A stretch of 37,267 nucleotides of DNA from NCBI GenBank assembly GCA_018241225.1, contig JAFEEG010000017.1, positions 1 through 37,267 of the forward strand. The letters are read 5' to 3'. Of the stretch, positions 1 through 7,338 are shown one piece after another; position 1 is the stretch's first letter, and the number at the start of each line of letters is the position of its first letter. Position numbers and translations under genes: made by a program. This DNA is from Pseudomonadota bacterium. Lineage in GTDB: Bacteria; Pseudomonadota; Gammaproteobacteria; Burkholderiales; Burkholderiaceae_C. A model generated the notes under the pieces. It ran no database searches and was not told the DNA's origin. It saw nothing but the letters and a program-made list of their open reading frames with translations.

Positions 1-221
1 GGCGCGGTTAATTGACGGCTTACCATGAACTACCTCCAGGTAGTCCAAGTTTTTGTCCGCACCTCCGTTCGAGCTTGGTGTCAAATCGCCCGGCGAACCT
101 CCGAGGTTCGTTGCTCATCCGCTATCGCCGAAGTCAAGTGCTTGCGCGCGGCACATAAGCGTGGGCATCGCGATTGCGAGCCGCGACTCGAAGAAGCACT
201 ACCGCCGATCTTGCCCGTCGT

Positions 222-455
222 TCAAGGAAACAATTGCTTTGTTTCGCTACTCAACAAAGGGGCGTTCGGCTTCAATTCGGCGCGGTATTGCCAAGCGGAC
301 CACATGAGACGGACCTCTTCATTAGAGTAGCTCTCGCGTCCCCGGTAATCCGTGCGCGTGATGTAGAGACCCGGGTGCGTCTTGGCGACAAATGCTTCAA
401 AGCGACCGCGTTCGTCAGTTCCCGTGACTTTTCGAAAGAAGGTTTGGTAGTTCAT
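222..455 (-). CDS. Small hypothetical protein (77 aa), probable phage-type
   Basis: I do not recognise the family. The protein is 77 residues, soluble and basic-aromatic, with a central W-S-A-W-Q-Y-R segment of the kind seen in small phage hypothetical proteins. The start is well supported: GGAG lies six bases before the ATG. It follows the VWA gene on the same strand after about 20 bases, so the two are probably co-transcribed. No catalytic motif, signal peptide or membrane segment is visible. The phage link rests on this resemblance and on the neighbour, and is inference. Confidence 0.6.
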   Translation of the reverse strand: MNYQTFFRKVTGTDERGRFEAFVAKTHPGLYITRTDYRGRESYSNEEVRLMWSAWQYRAELKPNAPLLSSETKQLFP

Positions 456-475
456 CGATTCTCCAGTTTGGTTGA

Positions 476-1051
476 TTAGGGGTGCAGACGCGGGCGACGT
501 GATCGCAGGCTGTGCACCATCTCGCTCGCGTAGCTGTAGGACTCGCGGGTGCCTGGCCCGCTAGCAGCATGCGACGTGCTGTATTCGGCCATTGAACCGA
601 TGTCACGCGCAGCTTGGAACGCATCCTGGTTGGAAGCGAGATAGATAAATTTCCAGTCATTCTTCTCAGCGTGCTGCACCATCTTGATGATGGCGTCACG
701 ATTGAACTCACGGCTCGCGTTCTCCTGTCCGTCAGTGGCGATCACTACGATGACAAGCTCTGCCCACGCCTCCTCTTTGATGCGCTGCCCCTGTGTATGC
801 AAGGTAGTGCCGATGGCATCGAGAAGCGCTGTAGAACCGCGAGTCCGCAAATCCATCGCTGGTACTTCGGCGAGCGGTTGGGCGACGTAGACGTTTTCGA
901 TTTCGCTATCGAACTGCACAAGGGTTAGCCGCGCAGCGCTGGGGACTCGCCGCTGCTCCTCGACAAAGGCGTCGAAGGCGCCGTCGACATCATTCTTGAG
1001 GGAGTGCATGCTGCCTGAGCGATCAACAATCGCAATGATTTCAGTATTCAT
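476..1051 (-). CDS. von Willebrand factor A (VWA) domain protein
   Basis: A compact 191-residue protein that is essentially one VWA domain. The metal-ion-dependent adhesion site is visible as D-R-S-G-S at residues 10-14, with a Thr in R-G-S-T about residue 73 and a conserved A-T-D-G about residue 107. Such stand-alone cytoplasmic VWA proteins bind partners through a divalent metal; close look-alikes occur in phages and in plasmid or conflict loci. There is no signal peptide or membrane segment. The ATG has no clear Shine-Dalgarno sequence, and a divergent, truncated MIT_C fragment begins about 80 bases upstream, so the native upstream region may have been replaced. The 77-residue gene follows closely. 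The VWA call is firm; the biological role is unknown. Confidence 0.85.
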   Translation of the reverse strand: MNTEIIAIVDRSGSMHSLKNDVDGAFDAFVEEQRRVPSAARLTLVQFDSEIENVYVAQPLAEVPAMDLRTRGSTALLDAIGTTLHTQGQRIKEEAWAELVIVVIATDGQENASREFNRDAIIKMVQHAEKNDWKFIYLASNQDAFQAARDIGSMAEYSTSHAASGPGTRESYSYASEMVHSLRSRRPRLHP

Positions 1052-1074
1052 GGGTACGGGTGCTTTTTTAGAAC

Positions 1075-1431
1075 TTGAACGGGGCGGTCGGGCCCTCGAC
1101 GGGCCCGGCTAGACAGGGCCTTTGCGTCAAGGCAGGCACCGTCAAGCGGATCACCCTGATTACGGGTCATGACGACAAGACGCCCCTCGCTGAAATGGCG
1201 GAGAAGCTCGAGGAGCTCAAGCAAAGCCTCCTGGAGGTTGATGTCGAGTTGGAGGTGAAGCTCAACCCCAACATCCACGACCGCGAGATCCGCCTGGACA
1301 ACGGCTGGATCATCAAGATCGGCCGAGGCCTGGACTTCTACCAAAAGCCATCAAGCTGGTTCGAGGTAGGCGCGCACGATCTAAACCTGCGCAAGTGTCT
1401 CGAAACCAAGGTTGATATCTTTCGAGCATGA
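1075..1431 (+). pseudogene. 5'-truncated MITD1 C-terminal (MIT_C, PLD-like) domain protein
   Basis: From about residue 22 onward the translation matches the C-terminal phospholipase-D-like domain of eukaryotic MITD1. The stretch I-H-D-R-E-I-R..N-G-W-I-I-K-I-G-R-G-L-D (about residues 66-86) and the ending L-E-T-K-V-D-I-F are nearly the same as in the human protein, as I recall it. In MITD1 this domain binds membranes during abscission. Bacterial members are known as C-terminal domains of larger proteins. Here the first half of the domain, including the conserved E-D-P-Y region, is missing. The only start is a TTG at 1075, right after an in-frame stop at 1069, with no ribosome binding site. The homologous part begins near 1138. 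I call it the 3' remnant of a larger gene; expression is unlikely. Confidence 0.6.
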
Positions 1432-1523
1432 TCCGGCCAGCGCGTGTCGGCTCGCATTTCCGACCCTGTAGCCCACAACGGCAGGCTGATGCTCTTGTCA
1501 CGAAGCTGTAGCACGAGCCTCTG

Positions 1524-1550
1524 GGGAACAGGTCAAACGCTGTTCCCTTT
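1524..1550 (+). terminator. Hairpin terminator candidate
   Basis: The arms GGGAACAG (1524-1531) and CTGTTCCC (1540-1547) are perfect 8-base complements with an 8-base loop, followed by TTT. It lies about 95 bases after the MIT_C fragment on the plus strand and may have been that gene's terminator. The T tract is short. Confidence 0.5.
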
Positions 1551-1652
1551 ACGCCATGACCCTGGCCCTGACCGCCAGCCGCGCGGCCAGCGGACCTAGT
1601 TCAGGTCTCCAGAAAGACCGTGCCCATCAAAGTCTGGGGCGCTGCCCCTCTT

Positions 1653-2090
1653 CTACAACTTGGTCCCTGTGCTTGCCTTGGCCCAACGCGGTACGTTGGT
1701 CGCGATGAATTTGCGCCACGGCTTGACCTGATAGCCCATCAGCTGTTTCGTCCAACCCTCCGGGATAAATGGCCTGAGCGGCTGATTTGTAACTAGGCTC
1801 AGCAGAGAGGCCATCTCCGACAGACCCTCTTCCAACCCGACAGATGTAATTTCCTCCGATCACGGCGGCGACCGAGTGCGCTCCCTCATGGGCGGAAGGC
1901 TGGAGCTTCCGAACAACGAGCGGATCATCGGCAGCCTGGCCCGGCCATGCCGCCAGCTCGGGCCTTCGCTATGGGTATCAAATTCTCGCCTTACGAGTGG
2001 GCCTACACACCAGCCTAAGCGGTCGTTGTTGGCAGCGCGCAGCGCGTTGGCCTTGATGAACTCGCGCCGAGGCTCGATTTCGTCGCTCAT
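1653..2090 (-). pseudogene. Possible frameshifted hypothetical gene
   Basis: A minus-strand reading frame starts with ATG at 2090 (M-S-D-E-I-E-P-R-R-E-F-I) and stops at 1860 after 76 codons. A second frame without its own ATG takes over immediately (S-E-E-I-T-S-V-G-L) and runs to 1653, giving a protein-like sequence ending K-A-S-T-G-T-K-L. Together they would make about 145 residues if one base had been lost or gained near 1862. I do not recognise either half. The weak SD (GGGGA) and lack of any family match keep confidence low; both frames may be chance. Confidence 0.25.
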
Positions 2091-2445
2091 CAGTGCGTCC
2101 CCGCGTCACAACCCAGAGTGAGTGAGCGCTCCCCCTTGAAGGGCGACGGCTTATGTTTTTCCGTCGACAGCTATTGTTTTTCTGAGCAGCGCGGCGCGAG
2201 CCAGGCTGCGATCGGCATTGCGCAAAGACAGGGCAATGAGTCGGCCCTCGCTAGTAATACCTATTACTTACGTCGGAGATGACAAGCACGAACGCGCTTC
2301 GTAGCATCAATGCACTCGCGATCAGCCGGGTCTGCACGTCAAGCCCGTGCGGATTGCGACATCGAAGACAAGGCAATCCTCCTGAGTGCACTTGTCTTCT
2401 GGTTGCCTGCGCATCGACTTGGTCTTTCGACTGGAGGGTTGCGTC
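2091..2445. other. Intergenic region with a palindrome
   Basis: No convincing gene is visible. The notable element is the perfect inverted repeat AGTAATA (2253-2259) / TATTACT (2262-2268) with a 2-base spacer, an AT-rich island in GC-rich surroundings. It lies 177 bases before the start at 2446. It could be a protein-binding site; no regulator next to it is an obvious partner. Confidence 0.4.
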
Positions 2446-2763
2446 ATGAGTAACTTGCAAGCCCCTGCCCTCGTCACGGTTTGCGTTGCCATCGCAGCGT
2501 GCAATGTGCATCCCAGCATCGCCTTCCTGGCGACAGGCGACCAAGGCAGTGAGATGGCCTTGACCGACGACGTGGGCACCTGCACCAAGCCGACTCACGT
2601 GGCCTACCTCACTGGCCCCGACGGTAAGTCACTGCGGGGGTGCTGGGAACGCGATCACTCCCAGATTGTTGTGCACTTCAAGGACCTGGAGGACCAGCGC
2701 GTGCCCTTGGGCGCCTTTCGTCGAACCGAACTGGGCGAGTACCACAACTCGTCCTTGAATTGA
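2446..2763 (+). CDS. Small exported hypothetical protein (105 aa)
   Basis: Start chosen at the ATG at 2446 because GGAGGG lies 6 bases upstream; an in-frame ATG at 2386 lacks one. The N-terminus reads as a weak signal peptide: a hydrophobic stretch at residues 7-19 (A-P-A-L-V-T-V-C-V-A-I-A-A), then C-N. The cysteine at residue 20 may be a lipoprotein cysteine, but the surrounding lipobox is poor. The mature part has two further cysteines (in V-G-T-C-T-K and R-G-C-W-E-R) that could form a disulfide. No family recognised. Another exported small protein follows about 150 bases later on the same strand. Confidence 0.6.
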   Translation: MSNLQAPALVTVCVAIAACNVHPSIAFLATGDQGSEMALTDDVGTCTKPTHVAYLTGPDGKSLRGCWERDHSQIVVHFKDLEDQRVPLGAFRRTELGEYHNSSLN

Positions 2764-2915
2764 GATTTGTCGCGGCTGCGGGCTGTTGTGTTTGACGGGG
2801 GTGCTCAAGTAAGCCCGTCGAGGCCGCGTGAGCCGTCGAAGCCGTAGTTCGCCTATGACGGCGCGCGGTCGTACAGGTGAAATGGCGACGGCACGCAGCC
2901 GACATCGGAGGCTCC

Positions 2916-3239
2916 ATGACCAATCATCGTCGTTTGTCCGTCGCCGCCACCATGGCTGCCTCCATTCTGCTAGCGACCTCTGCCTCGACTGCGCACGCGC
3001 AGACACCCGACAGCAACTACGCGGCCATCGACCGCAATGTGAGTAGCCTGAAGACGGCCTACCTTCGGTGCGAGCAAGCCGCCAACAAGCGCCTGCTCGA
3101 TCTGGGCGAAGCGGCGACCTGCTCAGTCATCTATGAAGAGTTGCTCAAGATCGGCTTCGACGGTGAATTCACACGACTGCTCGCCTGGTGGGACGACGTT
3201 GTCGCCGAGCCCCGCGACGAGCGCATTGACGCGCATTGA
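2916..3239 (+). CDS. Small periplasmic hypothetical protein (107 aa)
   Basis: The ATG at 2916 is preceded by GGAGG at the right distance. The protein opens with a standard Sec signal peptide: basic M-T-N-H-R-R, a hydrophobic core at about residues 9-24, and an A-H-A|Q cleavage site near residue 29. The mature part is about 78 residues, mostly helical, with two cysteines (R-C-E-Q and A-T-C-S-V) that could pair. An earlier in-frame ATG at 2877 would spoil the signal peptide. No family recognised. Likely a periplasmic protein of unknown role. Confidence 0.65.
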   Translation: MTNHRRLSVAATMAASILLATSASTAHAQTPDSNYAAIDRNVSSLKTAYLRCEQAANKRLLDLGEAATCSVIYEELLKIGFDGEFTRLLAWWDDVVAEPRDERIDAH

Positions 3240-3463
3240 CGCAGCAGACCCGCCGTGCACGCACCCCGGCCTCACGCCTTCTGCTATAGCGCCTCTAATC
3301 CGAGACCCAGGGAGTACGGCCTGACAACGGCCCACGTCGGCCGATCGATTGGCACCCAGCAGTCGAATTAGTCACTCATGCCTGAGAAACCAGTCGGATT
3401 TCCGCGTACTTTGCGTGCATTTCTTCCTTGGCCTGCCAAGGCAATTGAAACACAATTACTTAC

Positions 3464-3631
3464 ATGTCACAGCCATCGACCAACGCCCAGACCTTCAGTT
3501 GCTTCGTTGCCCTGAACCGGGCGGACCTCACCCATGAGCCAAAGCAAACCGGCAGGCCGTGGATCTGGAGGCTCGTGGTCGCAGGCGTCATCCTCGTTGT
3601 GGTACTCCGGTGGATCTTCGCGGGCCAGTAG
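3464..3631 (+). CDS. Small single-pass membrane protein (55 aa) inside a repeat
   Basis: An ATG at 3464 opens a 55-residue frame ending at TAG 3629-3631. The last third is a clear transmembrane helix (R-L-V-V-A-G-V-I-L-V-V-V-L-R-W-I-F-A-G-Q), flanked by W-I-W-R. The codons for V-I-L-V-V-V-L-R-W-I-F-A-G recur at 10535-10580 with changes that are silent up to the last codon, which suggests selection on the peptide. The frame also stays open after the TAG for about 70 codons and begins V-H-R-Q-A-T-A-E-E-I-R. No Shine-Dalgarno is obvious. Whether it is an active gene or a relic carried by the repeat is uncertain. Confidence 0.45.
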   Translation: MSQPSTNAQTFSCFVALNRADLTHEPKQTGRPWIWRLVVAGVILVVVLRWIFAGQ

Positions 3632-3698
3632 GTCCATCGACAGGCCACGGCCGAAGAGATTCGAAAGCCTCGCACTCGCTATCGCGCAGATGATGTGG
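3586..3698 (+). repeat. Diverged direct repeat, copy A (about 113 bp)
   Basis: Matches 10535-10648 over its whole length with roughly a dozen substitutions and one single-base insertion in the second copy. It covers the membrane helix of the 55-residue protein, its TAG stop and about 70 bases beyond. The two copies are in the same orientation and bracket the regulator, RidA, aminotransferase and transporter genes. Confidence 0.85.
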
Positions 3699-3841
3699 TG
3701 GCAGTTCGGTCCTACCGAGATGAGAGCGTCTTGGGCGCAGACACTCGCTCAAGGCCGACAGTCCAGGCAACGCACTGTACGTGCGCCAGGCGGTTGGCCA
3801 GCAGAAATCCCAGCAGTTGGAAACCAAACTTGCGGCGATCT

Positions 3842-4564
3842 TCACCGCGCTGCTCTGCGTAATTTCACCTCATCCAAGTAGTTGTAGATGGTGAAGCGCG
3901 TCACGCCCAATGCGGTCGCAGCGCGTTCGACTCCGCCGCGCACCATGAAGAGACCTCGTTCGAGCATCATCTCGACCGCGGCGGTCTTCTCCTCCTTGTC
4001 CATCTTCTGCACCGGCTTTCCGTAGCGGCGCACGGCACTGGAAATGATGTCGAGCATCAGCGCCTCGGTGTCGAGCACCTCGACCTTGGGCGCCTCTTCC
4101 TTGACGCCATTGCGGCCGGGCAGCATGCGCGAAAGCAGCGCCTGCGCAGCTTCGATGCTATGGAAATCCGCGTTCAGGCACAGCGCCGCAAAGGTGTGAC
4201 CCAGCGAATCGCGAAACATTGCGGTCGCCGACACGAGCGACCGGCCGTCACGTGCGAAAGTGGGATAAGGGAACACCGACACATGCTCGTCCGGCTTGGC
4301 CTCCGCCTTGCCCTCGGCCAGGATGGCCAAGGCCTTGTCGTTGCCCGGCCCAGCCAACACCGGGCTGCCTGGCCCGCGCCCGGTGACATGGCCGTTGGCG
4401 ATGCACAGCACGGAGCTTTCGGGGTGCGTCAGGTCGTGCAGCACCACCTCGATGTGGTCGCCCACCATGGCGCCAAGCATCGGCACGAGGGTGTCGAGCG
4501 CGGACAGGATCAGCACACGCTCGCGCTGCACCTCGGGCGGAAGCTTAGGTGGGCGCTTGCTCAT
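3842..4564 (-). CDS. YheO/DauR-like transcriptional regulator (PAS_6 + HTH_22)
   Basis: A 240-residue regulator of the YheO/DauR type. Residues about 20-135 form the YheO-like PAS domain (L-G-A-M-V-G-D-H-I-E-V-V-L-H-D-L near residue 30, L-C-I-A-N-G-H-V-T-G-R near 52). Residues about 165-236 form the DauR-type helix-turn-helix (G-G-V-E-R-A-A-T-A-L-G-V-T-R-F-T-I-Y-N-Y). In Pseudomonas, DauR controls D-arginine catabolism and is linked to a RidA-like gene. Here the start ATG overlaps the stop of the RidA gene (ATGA at 4561-4564), so the two are translationally coupled. The divergent aminotransferase and transporter are its likely targets. The ligand is unknown, probably an amino acid or its imine or keto product. 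Confidence 0.9.
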   Translation of the reverse strand: MSKRPPKLPPEVQRERVLILSALDTLVPMLGAMVGDHIEVVLHDLTHPESSVLCIANGHVTGRGPGSPVLAGPGNDKALAILAEGKAEAKPDEHVSVFPYPTFARDGRSLVSATAMFRDSLGHTFAALCLNADFHSIEAAQALLSRMLPGRNGVKEEAPKVEVLDTEALMLDIISSAVRRYGKPVQKMDKEEKTAAVEMMLERGLFMVRGGVERAATALGVTRFTIYNYLDEVKLRRAAR

Positions 4565-5049
4565 GCCTCGAAGTCCACCTCGGCGACCAACTCTATCTCC
4601 ACCGCGATGCCAAAAGGCAGCTCGTGGGCCGACACTGCACTACGCGCGTGAGCGCCACGCTCGCCGAAAACCTGGACCAGCAGGTCGGAAGCGCCGTTCA
4701 TCACCAGGTGCTGTCGCTGAAACCCATCGACGCAGTTCACCCAGGCCAGCACCTTGAGGATACGCGTCACGCGGTCGAGCGACCCCGCGTGATTGCGCAA
4801 GATGGCGAGCGAATTGAGGATGGTCAGGCGCGCGGCCTGGTAGCCCTCCTCCTCCGACAGCTCACGCCCCACCTTGCCGCGGTACTTCACCTCCCCCGCC
4901 ACGATCGGCCCCTGGCCGGCAAGGAAGACCATACGGCCACTCTGCGTCGCGGTGACGTAGTTGGCCGCTGGCGTCGGCGCGGGCGGAAGCTCGATGTCCA
5001 GCGCCTTCAAGCGCTCTTCCGCCGAGGCGGGTTCGACTGCGTTGTCCAT
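4561..5049 (-). CDS. RidA family (YjgF/YER057c/UK114) protein
   Basis: RidA-type enzymes hydrolyse reactive enamines and imines released by PLP enzymes. This 162-residue member is longer than the usual 125-130 residues and belongs to the branch with an N-terminal extension (L-K-A-L-D-I-E-L-P-P-A-P-T-P-A-A-N-Y). Family features: F-L-A-G-Q-G-P-I, the long helix Q-A-A-R-L-T-I-L-N-S-L-A-I-L, and H-A-R-S-A-V-S-A-H-E-L-P-F-G-I-A-V-E-I-E-L near the end, where the Arg binds the substrate carboxylate. The ATG at 5049 is preferred because AAAGGA lies just upstream; a GTG at 5082 has no SD. It is coupled to the regulator downstream and divergent from the class V PLP enzyme, so it probably detoxifies that enzyme's product. 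Confidence 0.9.
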   Translation of the reverse strand: MDNAVEPASAEERLKALDIELPPAPTPAANYVTATQSGRMVFLAGQGPIVAGEVKYRGKVGRELSEEEGYQAARLTILNSLAILRNHAGSLDRVTRILKVLAWVNCVDGFQRQHLVMNGASDLLVQVFGERGAHARSAVSAHELPFGIAVEIELVAEVDFEA

Positions 5050-5091
5050 GCGGTCCTTTCTTTCCCTAGGTTGGCTTGACACCCATGGTTC

Positions 5092-5152
5092 ATGCCGGTT
5101 TAATCGATCTTAAACAGCTTGTTGATTCGTTTCAACTAAATATCAACTCATC
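5092..5152. promoter_or_regulatory. Divergent control region with inverted repeats
   Basis: This AT-rich stretch between the RidA gene and the aminotransferase gene contains GTTGAT (5121-5126) and ATCAAC (5142-5147) as a perfect inverted repeat, and a nested GTTGA (5121-5125) / TCAAC (5132-5136). Further upstream is a TTAA-TCGATC-TTAA-like palindromic patch around 5100-5113. It is the natural place for the YheO/DauR-like regulator to bind. The binding assignment is inference. Confidence 0.5.
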
Positions 5153-6253
5153 ATGACGCCCCCAGCCGCCGTCGATCGCACCGGGCAGATGCGCGAACTC
5201 TTTCCGCACCTCGATCAGCGCATCTACCTCGACACCGCCGCCGCGGGGCTGTGCTGGAAAGGTCATGGCGCGGCCGTGGCGCACTTCTTCGACGACGTGA
5301 AGAGCCGCGGCTACGACGCGCGGCCCGAGTGGTGGGCCATGATCAGCAAGGTGCGCGGCCGCCTTGCGCAATGGCTGGGCGTCGCGCCGCAGGACATCAC
5401 CTTCGTGTCCAACACCACCGAAGGCCTCAACCTGGCGGCTCAAAGCCTCGAGTTCAACCGCGGCGACCGTGTCGTCTGCGCGCAGGACGAATTCCCTTCC
5501 GTCATTCGCATCTGGAAAGCCGCCGAGCGCCAAGGCGCCGAGCTGGTCCGCGTGCCCATTGCGCGCGAGCAAGAGCGCCAGGCCCGGTTGATGGAGGCAG
5601 CGACCGCAGGTGCGCGCGTGCTGGTCGTTTCGCAGACGCATTCGGGCACCGGCACCACGCTGGACCTGGCCGCGCTCGGGCAGCACTGCCGCGCGCATGG
5701 CACGCTGCTCATGGTCGACGGAATCCAGGCCCTGGGCGCGGTGCCCACCGATCTGGCCGGCGTCGACATCTACGCCTCGTCCTTCTTCAAGTGGATGCTC
5801 TCGGGCTTCGGCTTCGGCATCCTCGTCACGTCTGCGCGCGCCCGCGAGGCCATGGCCCCGGCCTGGCAGGGCTACGCCAACATGGACGATGCGCGCCAGT
5901 TGCAATACGCGCACGTCAACACGCCGGCCCTCTACGGCCTGGACGCCACGCTGGACCTGCTCGAAGGCATCGGCTGGGACACCATCTTCGCCCGGGTGCG
6001 GGCGTTGGGCGATCAACTCATCGCGGAGTCCAACCGACTGGGCCTGGACCTGATTACCCCGCACGACCAGCGTGCCGGCATCTTTGTCTTCCGCGCGCCC
6101 AACGGCGAAGCCACGCGGCTGCGCCTGGCTGAACGCAACATCAGCGTGTCCGCGCGCGGCGAAGGTGTGCGCGTCTCGCCCCACTTCTACAACAGCACCC
6201 AGGACGTCCAGCAATGCGCGGCCGCTCTGGCCGAGGTGCTTGCGACTTCCTGA
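5153..6253 (+). CDS. Class V PLP-dependent aminotransferase / cysteine desulfurase-like enzyme
   Basis: 366 residues with the fold-type I class V pattern: I-Y-L-D-T-A-A-A-G (25-32), S-N-T-T-E-G-L-N (86-93), the PLP-binding D189 and Q192 in V-D-G-I-Q-A-L-G, and the Schiff-base lysine K213 in S-S-F-F-K-W-M-L-S-G. There is no cysteine in the loop that cysteine desulfurases use for catalysis, so sulfur transfer is unlikely; a transaminase, lyase or epimerase-like activity is more plausible. It has no strong SD before the ATG. The substrate-binding protein gene follows after 27 bases, and RidA is divergent. The setting suggests an enzyme acting on an imported amino acid and releasing an imine intermediate. 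The substrate cannot be named from sequence. Confidence 0.88.
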   Translation: MTPPAAVDRTGQMRELFPHLDQRIYLDTAAAGLCWKGHGAAVAHFFDDVKSRGYDARPEWWAMISKVRGRLAQWLGVAPQDITFVSNTTEGLNLAAQSLEFNRGDRVVCAQDEFPSVIRIWKAAERQGAELVRVPIAREQERQARLMEAATAGARVLVVSQTHSGTGTTLDLAALGQHCRAHGTLLMVDGIQALGAVPTDLAGVDIYASSFFKWMLSGFGFGILVTSARAREAMAPAWQGYANMDDARQLQYAHVNTPALYGLDATLDLLEGIGWDTIFARVRALGDQLIAESNRLGLDLITPHDQRAGIFVFRAPNGEATRLRLAERNISVSARGEGVRVSPHFYNSTQDVQQCAAALAEVLATS

Positions 6254-6280
6254 CCGCCTATCGCTTCGAGGAGAACCACC

Positions 6281-7327
6281 ATGCAGCAACCGAAACCCTG
6301 CCGTCTGGCCCTGGCCAGCCTGCTGATCGCCACAACCGGCCAGACCGCCTTTGCGCAGGCTCCGGCCGCCCCGGCGCCCGCTTCATCGCCCACCCTGGCG
6401 GCGGTCAAGGCGCGCGGCGTGCTCAACTGCGGCGTGATCGGCAGCTCGCCCAACTTCTCGCTGCCCGACAGCACCGGCGTGATGCGCGGCCTGGACGCCG
6501 ACCTGTGCCGCGCCACCGCGGCCGCGGTACTGGGGGATTCGAACAAGGTGAAGTTCACCAACCTCACACCGGCTCAACGGCTGGTGGCGGTGCAGTCGGG
6601 CGAAGTGGACCTGTCCTTCTCGCAGATCACCTGGACGCTCGCGCGCGAATCCAAGTCGGGCGTGCAGTTCACCGGCACGTACTTCTTCGACACCTACGGC
6701 GTGATGGTGCCCAACGCCCTTAAGGTGGCCAGCACCGCCAAGCTCAACGGTGCCAGCATCTGCATGATCACGGGCCCGGGCGAGACCAACGCGGCCGAAT
6801 ACTTTGGCAAGATCAAGGTGCGCTACAAGCCGGTACCCTTCTCCGAGGGCGAGCAGATGCGCAAGGCCTTCCTGGCCAAGCGCTGTGACGCGATTTTCCA
6901 CAGCCTGTCGGCGCTCGCCACCTTCAAGGGCACGCTGGGCGCCCAGGCGGCCGACTACACGCTGCTGCCCGAGACGCATGCCCGCGAGCCGCTGGCCGGC
7001 GTGGTGCGCAAGGGCGACGACCGCTGGTTCGACATCGTGCGCTACACACTCAACGCAATGATCAACGCCGAGGAATTGAGTGTGACCTCGCAGAACGTGA
7101 AGAGCTTCGCCAGTTCCACCGACTCGGACATCAAGCGCCTGCTGGGCGCCGAGGGCGACCTCGGCCCCTCGATGGGCCTGGACAAGGAATGGGCCGCGAA
7201 TGTCATTGCACAGGTGGGCAACTACGGCGAGGTGTTCGACCGCGCCTTTGCCGCCAGCGGCATGCCGCGCGCGCAAAACCGCCTTGCCGAAAAGGGCGGA
7301 CTGCTCTACGCGGTGCCCATGCGCTGA
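6281..7327 (+). CDS. Amino acid ABC transporter substrate-binding protein, AapJ/BztA type
   Basis: A 348-residue periplasmic binding protein. A Sec signal peptide (core about residues 8-22, cleavage after T-A-F-A-Q) is followed by the AapJ/BztA pattern: V-K-A-R-G-V-L-N-C-G-V, G-L-D-A-D-L-C-R-A, V-Q-S-G-E-V-D-L-S-F-S-Q-I-T-W-T-L-A-R-E and F-T-G-T-Y-F-F-D-T-Y-G. The family delivers broad ranges of polar L-amino acids to an ABC importer. GAGGAGA upstream of the ATG is a good ribosome binding site. It is second in the operon, between the class V enzyme and the first permease. The ligand range is not predictable from the sequence. Confidence 0.92.
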   Translation: MQQPKPCRLALASLLIATTGQTAFAQAPAAPAPASSPTLAAVKARGVLNCGVIGSSPNFSLPDSTGVMRGLDADLCRATAAAVLGDSNKVKFTNLTPAQRLVAVQSGEVDLSFSQITWTLARESKSGVQFTGTYFFDTYGVMVPNALKVASTAKLNGASICMITGPGETNAAEYFGKIKVRYKPVPFSEGEQMRKAFLAKRCDAIFHSLSALATFKGTLGAQAADYTLLPETHAREPLAGVVRKGDDRWFDIVRYTLNAMINAEELSVTSQNVKSFASSTDSDIKRLLGAEGDLGPSMGLDKEWAANVIAQVGNYGEVFDRAFAASGMPRAQNRLAEKGGLLYAVPMR

Positions 7328-7338
7328 CGTTGTAGCGC

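Noticed and set aside
1..221. Left edge of the window
   Set aside because: Short frames on both strands lack start signals and domain motifs; I see nothing there that I can support.
3240..3463. Gap before the 55-residue gene
   Set aside because: No hairpin with a T tract, no promoter and no gene that I can defend.
5132..6289. Long minus-strand open frame opposite the class V enzyme gene
   Set aside because: Its translation is rich in Arg, Ala, His and Gly with no domain; the plus-strand gene in the same place has full PLP-enzyme motifs. It is a high-GC shadow.
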